DNA of 64,000 bases, taken from assembly GCA_963797565.1 (NCBI GenBank), contig CAWCPM010000014.1:1-64000 (forward strand), given 5' to 3'. This DNA comes from JAICYJ01 sp963797565 (GTDB taxonomy: Bacteria; Actinomycetota; Thermoleophilia; Gaiellales; JAICJC01). Below, in pieces: positions 58,472-64,000 of this stretch. The number at the start of each line of letters is the position of its first letter. Position 1 is the stretch's first letter. The position numbers and the translations under genes were made by a program. The notes under the pieces were generated by a model, which was given only the letters and a program-made list of their open reading frames with translations, ran no database searches and was not told the origin of the DNA.

Positions 58472-61400
58472 GGCGCCTCCCCCGTGGCCCGCTGCGGCAG
58501 GTCGGCCGAGAACGCCGCCCTGGTCGACAGCGCCACCGCCAGCGCCGCACACCAGCAGGAAGACGACCAGCCCGGCCAGCACGACCGGCCAGGCCAGGTG
58601 GCGCTCGAGCGGCGGAACCGGAACCGTGGCCGACGCGGTCACCTGCACCAGGCCGACCGTGGCCGTCGAGAGCACCACACCGATCACCACCGCCACCACC
58701 AGCCCCACCGCGGTCACGATCGCCGCGCGCAGCCGCAGCTGGCTGCGCAGCGTGGGCGGGCCGACGCCCTGCGCCTCCAGGTCGAACAGCGCCACCCGGT
58801 CGTCGCGCACAGCGGCGGCCACCGACAGCAGCAGCGCCGCCAGCGAGAGCAGCAGCGCCAGCACGGCGGCGCCCTCCAGCACCAGCCGGATGCCGCGCGA
58901 CAGCGGGTCGCTGCGCATGGTCGCGAGCACGACCGCGTGGGAGCTGCGGGTCATGCTGTCGTACGGCGGCCGCGTGACCTGGGCGTTGAGTGCCGCCACC
59001 CGGTCGGCGTTGCGGGCGCGCAGCCACATCTCTGACGGCACCGCCGAGCCGGGATCGTCGGCGTTGAGCGCGGTTGCCAGCAGCGTCTCGTCGGCCGCCG
59101 CGAAGCTGCCCGATACGGTCGGAAAGCGTCTTCCCACGGCCACCACGCGCCCGGGCACGCTGATGCCGGCGAACGTCAGGCGCACCAGGCCGCCGACGGC
59201 GGCGCGGGCCAGGTCGGGGCTCACCATCACCGGCACCGGCCGGCCGTCGCTGGGCTGGACGGGCCGCAAGAGCGGGTGCGTGGCGCCCGTGATCACGAAC
59301 CGCACCGGCGCGCCGGGACCGCCGGCCACCAGCCCGCCGCGGCCGATCCATCCTGACCAGTCGGTGACACGCGCAGCGCCCAGCGTCAGCGGGCCGAGCA
59401 GCACGCTGCCCTTGATGCCGGAGGCCGCCCCGCCCTCTCCCTGCTGATGGATTGCGATCTTGGAGTCGGCGGCCGTGCGGTCGATCGAGATCGCCACCAG
59501 CCGCGACCCCGCCAGACGCGACGGCAGCCGTCGCTGCAGCCGCGAGTGGCCCACCCGAGCGGCTCCCAGGGGCAGGCTCACGAAGGACTGGCGATCGGTC
59601 TGCAGCACCAGCGCCGTGGTCACGGGCGAGCCGGTCACATCCACCACCAGGCGCAGCAGACCCGATCCGTTCAGCAACGGCCCGCGCATCGACACGTTGC
59701 CGGCCGGGGTCAGGCGCCGTGCCAGGGTGGCCTGGCTGACGGTGGACGTATCGCTGCGCCAGCGCAGGGCGGTGATGTCCTGCGCCGGCAGCGCCAGCGC
59801 GGTGATGTCGACCGGCCGTGTCCCGGTCGCAGCGGCCGTGGCGCTCAGCCGCAGCACCGGCATGGCGACGGTGCCGCCGGCAAGCCGTTGGTACTGCCCC
59901 AGGGAGGCGGCATCCAGCGGCCGCACCAGCTCCGGGCCCTCCGCCAGCGTGACGTCGGCGGGCACCGCGAAGTCGGCCTGGTCGCTCTGGCCGGCGCGCA
60001 GCGTCTGGCCGTAGGCGGTGGCGAAGAAGCCGAGGCCGAGCGCCACGGCCAGGAATGCCGCGGCAATCGCTGCCGGCAGCGGCTCCCGCGCCACCGACAC
60101 GACCGCGATCCGCACCGCCGCCGAGGCCCCGCGCACACGCCGCTCCACCAGCCGCATGGCCGGGCCCAGGAGCCGCGCCACCGCCACGCCGGCCACCAGC
60201 GCCACCAGCAAGGGCAGCAGCGGCAGCAAGGGGTCGGAGCCGGCGTCCGTGGTGGTGCCGATGCTGGTGGCACCGCGCGCTGCCGCCAGCACCAGTGCGG
60301 CCAGCCCGGCCACGGCCACCGCATCGGCCAGCACGCCGCCGTAGCGGGTCGGCCCGTCGGGCAGGAGCAGCACCACGACGACCAGCAGCACCGACACCAG
60401 CAGTGCCGCCAGGCCGAGCAGCACCGCCTGCCCGGTCAGCAGCGAGTGCGACATCACCGCGCCCGCAGGAAGGCCCGCAGCGTTGCACACGGCCACGCCG
60501 ATCACGATCCCGGCCAGTGCGCCCGCCACCACGCCGAGCAGGGCGATCCAGCCGCCCTCGGCCAGCGCGAACAGCCAGACCTGGCCGCGGCGCGCGCCCC
60601 GGCGCTCCAGCCGCCGGCGCTCCGACACCGCGTCGCCGCGCAGCGCGTTCGCGGCCAGCACCACGAACGCCAGCAGCAGCGTGGCCACCTCGCCGCCGAC
60701 CAGCGTGAGCCGGGCCCCCGCCGTGTCGCTGCGGTCGGTGGCGTCGATGAGTGCCTGGTCGGGCGCCGAGATGCTCCACTGGCTGAAGCCGGAGCTGAGG
60801 CCGGTCAGCGCCCGCGCCTCGCGTCCCAGCAGCGAGCCGATGTCCCAGCTGTGCACCCGGTTGGGGTCGATCGGGCGCGTCCAGGAATACGTGCGGTAGA
60901 TCGGTGCCAGCCCGGGCAGCTGCGAGACCGCCTCCACGTCGCCCGACACCAGCGTGGCCGGCGGGGTGCGGTGGCCCGCGCTGACGCCGAGGTCGGTGAG
61001 CGACCCGAACGGCAGCGCCGAGGTGAGCCGGCCCGTGCCGACCCGCACGAGGCGCGTGGACCCGGCGGCGGCGACCGGCATCGGCGCGCCCGCCACCTGC
61101 ACCACCTCGCAGCGGCTGGGGGTGCAGCTGCGGGGCAGCCGGCCGCTGGTCAGCGTCACCCAGCTGCCGATGTCGTTGACGCCCGTGACCACGGCGATGC
61201 GGCTGTTCTCAAAGCGCGTCTCGCGATACAGCACCGTGCGCACGGCCGGGCCCGGTGCCAGCTGCGCGAGCGCACGGGTCGCGGGCGGATCGACCGCCCG
61301 GTAGCCGCCCGCCGGCGCCCCGCTCCACAGCACCCGCATCGCCCGCTGGTCGATCGGCACGCCGGCCAGGGCGCGCTGCACGCTCAGCTCCGACGAGACG

Positions 61401-61543
61401 CGTCCGCCGACGATGGTCGCGGCCAGCATGGCGGTCGCGGCGGCGATGCCGAGCGCCGCCAGCAGCCCGCGCTGCGGCCGGCGGCGGATCCGCGCCGCGG
61501 CCACCGAGATCGGCGCCAGCAGGGCTGTGACAACGCGGGCCAT
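58468..61543 (-). CDS. FtsX/MacB-like ABC permease, one-base frameshift near its end
   Basis: N-terminal anchor (APISVAAARIRRRPQRGLLAALGIAAATAML), a large extracytoplasmic domain, a central block of helices (LTLVGGEVATLLLAFVVLAANAL, WIALLGVVAGALAGIVIGVAV, VLLGLAALLVSVLLVVVVLLL), a second large external domain and final helices (LVLEGAAVLALLLSLAALLLSVAAAV, RAAIVTAVGLVVAVVIGVVLS). Near 58545 the frame is lost; the expected end CAALAVALSTRAAFSADLPQ…GEAP is in another frame and stops at 58468. One surplus base in 3,076. TACCAT lies 6 bases before ATG 61543. Cargo unknown. Confidence 0.8.
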
Positions 61544-61610
61544 CGACCGATGGTAGTCCCGGCGCTGGCTGTGCAGAGGTGCCCGCGACCGGGTAATGTC
61601 GCGCCCGCCA

Positions 61611-62771
<1,161 letters not shown>

Positions 62772-63212
62772 CCGGCTTCATGACGGAGCGCTGGGGCGCC
62801 CCGGTGGCGGCCGGCGGCGGGCGGCTGCACCGGCTTGACGACCTGCCCGGCTTCGCGGCCGTCTCCGCAGACGGCACGGTGGCCGGTGTCGTCACCTACC
62901 TGATCGAGGCAGACTCCTGCGAGGTGGTCTCGATCGACGCGGTCGTCCAGGGCGAGGGCGTCGGCACGGCGCTGCTGGAGGCCGCATGCGAGGCGGCCGT
63001 CGCAGCCGGCTGCCGGCTCATGCACGTGATCACCACCAACGACAACGTGGACGCGCTCCGCTTCTACCAGCGCCGCGGATTCGTGCTGTCCGCGCTGCGG
63101 CCGGGAGCGGTCGACGAGTCCCGCCGTATGAAGCCGCAGATCCCGCTGGTGGGCGCGCACGGCATCCCCATCCGCGACGAGCTGGTGCTGGTGCGGGAGC
63201 TACCCTGAGGGC

Positions 63213-64000
63213 ATGAGACGACGAGCACCGAGGACGTCCGAGTGCGCCCGTGCGCTGTGGCTGCTGGGGCTGCAGCCGCCGGTCGATCCGGATGAGCTCG
63301 CCGCAGCCTGGAAGCGCCGCGTCGCGCGGGCGCACCCAGACCTGCACGCCGTGTCCGAGCAGCGCAGCGAGGCCGCGACCGTGCTGACGCGTGCGCTGAA
63401 CGACGCCCGGGACACGGTGCAGGGCTGGATCGCGAGCGGGCGCGAGTGGCCGCAGCCCGCCATGGGCGGACGCACCGTGCCGGCTCAGCCCGCCCCACAG
63501 CCGGAGCCGGACCCACCAGCGGCCGCGGTCTGCAAGCACACCGGCCTGCGGGCCGGCGACCGCGTGCGCACCTGGCCTTACGACGGCGATCCGGTGGCGG
63601 TACGCGGCACCGAGGTGGAGGCAGGCGCAGGCACCGTCTGGGTGCTCCTGGCCGACGGCTCGGCCACCGCTTCGCACCGCGTGCGGCTGGCTGCGTACGG
63701 CTGCCCCGTCTGCGGCGCATGCGAGGGTCCGGTCGACGGCGCCGTCGTCACGCGCCCCTGCAGCGATTGCCTCCGCGACCTGCGCAGGCTGGAGCAGCGG
63801 GCGGCGGAGGGCGCCCGCATCCGCACGGCGATCGAGGCTCGTTCGGAGGCGGGCCGCGCCACCGCCCGCTCCCTCGACAGCGCTTGGCTGGGCGAGCGCG
63901 CCGCCGAGCGCGGGCGCTGGGCTCGGCGCCTGCGGCTGGCCTCGCCCGAGGATCTGCACGCGGCCCTGCTGGGCGCGTTCACGCGCGCATTCGAGCGCTG
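63213..64000 (+). CDS. J-domain protein with zinc ribbon, truncated by the window end
   Basis: The N-terminal J domain (ALWLLGLQPPVDPDELAAAWKRRVARAHPDLH) has the HPD tripeptide that activates Hsp70 partners, at about residues 43-45. A Pro-rich linker leads to a small beta domain (GLRAGDRVRTW…GTVWVLLADGS) and a zinc-ribbon-like CPVCGACEG…RPCSDC at about 169-190, then a charged helix. Open to base 64000 without a stop. TACCCT is 6 bases before the ATG at 63213. Confidence 0.75.
   Translation, partial: MRRRAPRTSECARALWLLGLQPPVDPDELAAAWKRRVARAHPDLHAVSEQRSEAATVLTRALNDARDTVQGWIASGREWPQPAMGGRTVPAQPAPQPEPDPPAAAVCKHTGLRAGDRVRTWPYDGDPVAVRGTEVEAGAGTVWVLLADGSATASHRVRLAAYGCPVCGACEGPVDGAVVTRPCSDCLRDLRRLEQRAAEGARIRTAIEARSEAGRATARSLDSAWLGERAAERGRWARRLRLASPEDLHAALLGAFTRAFER

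Overview
The window is GC-rich DNA from a bacterium that is most likely an actinomycete of the Thermoleophilia type (Gaiellales or Solirubrobacterales relatives). This is inferred from the GC-heavy third positions, GTG and TTG starts, the many genes that begin 6-9 bases after a TAnnnT -10 hexamer (leaderless style), the conserved infC-rpmI-rplT-rRNA methyltransferase-pheST order and a small all-helical protein family (1293-1601) that I associate with that class. No rRNA gene is present to settle it.

Bases 1-9160 are an accessory, decaying region. Nearly every recognisable gene there carries frameshifts: an antibiotic-monooxygenase-like protein, an ornithine cyclodeaminase homologue, an ATP-dependent DNA ligase, a PNPOx-like protein broken at least three times, a phage P27-type terminase small-subunit remnant, a small secreted protein with a truncated copy of its 5' end, and a cassette with an excisionase-like HTH protein, a JAMM/JAB metalloprotease and small proteins. 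Three copies of a structured repeat of about 110 bp lie at 7671-8411. The region stops at a tRNA-Pro(GGG) gene (9165-9238) whose 3' end faces it, as expected for an old integration site.

Bases 9357-30416 are core genome: an ECF sigma/anti-sigma pair, an XRE regulator, proS, dihydrolipoamide dehydrogenase, a divergent pair of loci for a 2-oxoacid dehydrogenase (E1 alpha, E1 beta, E2 on +; a free lipoyl domain and an alpha/beta hydrolase on -, resembling a split AcoC), a CBS protein, tandem M29 aminopeptidases, pheST, a methyltransferase, an rRNA methyltransferase, rplT-rpmI-infC behind a leader with a terminator-like hairpin, a phosphoribosyltransferase, and a coupled pair of a DmpA/BapA-type peptidase with a 3-aminobutyryl-CoA ammonia-lyase-like protein.

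Bases 30778-41756 form a long operon of mostly overlapping genes for import and hydrolysis of peptides or amides: a PASTA membrane protein, a C45 acyltransferase-type hydrolase, a creatininase-type amidohydrolase, a complete Opp/Dpp transporter whose second ATPase carries a C-terminal RDD membrane domain, an M19 dipeptidase and an amidase. A GntR/HutC regulator is divergent from it. Next come thrS, a two-component system with convergent overlapping genes, a NUDIX hydrolase, a beta-propeller protein and a branched-chain amino acid transporter (livKHMGF).

Bases 54046-64000 hold two related lipoproteins, a Tat-exported Dyp-peroxidase-like protein, an ABC exporter (a giant permease plus a single-chain double ATPase), an acetylpolyamine-amidohydrolase/HDAC homologue, a GNAT acetyltransferase and a partial J-domain protein. 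Four otherwise intact core genes (lpd, pheT, a methyltransferase, the permease) each contain exactly one base too many, which points to residual assembly indels rather than gene loss.
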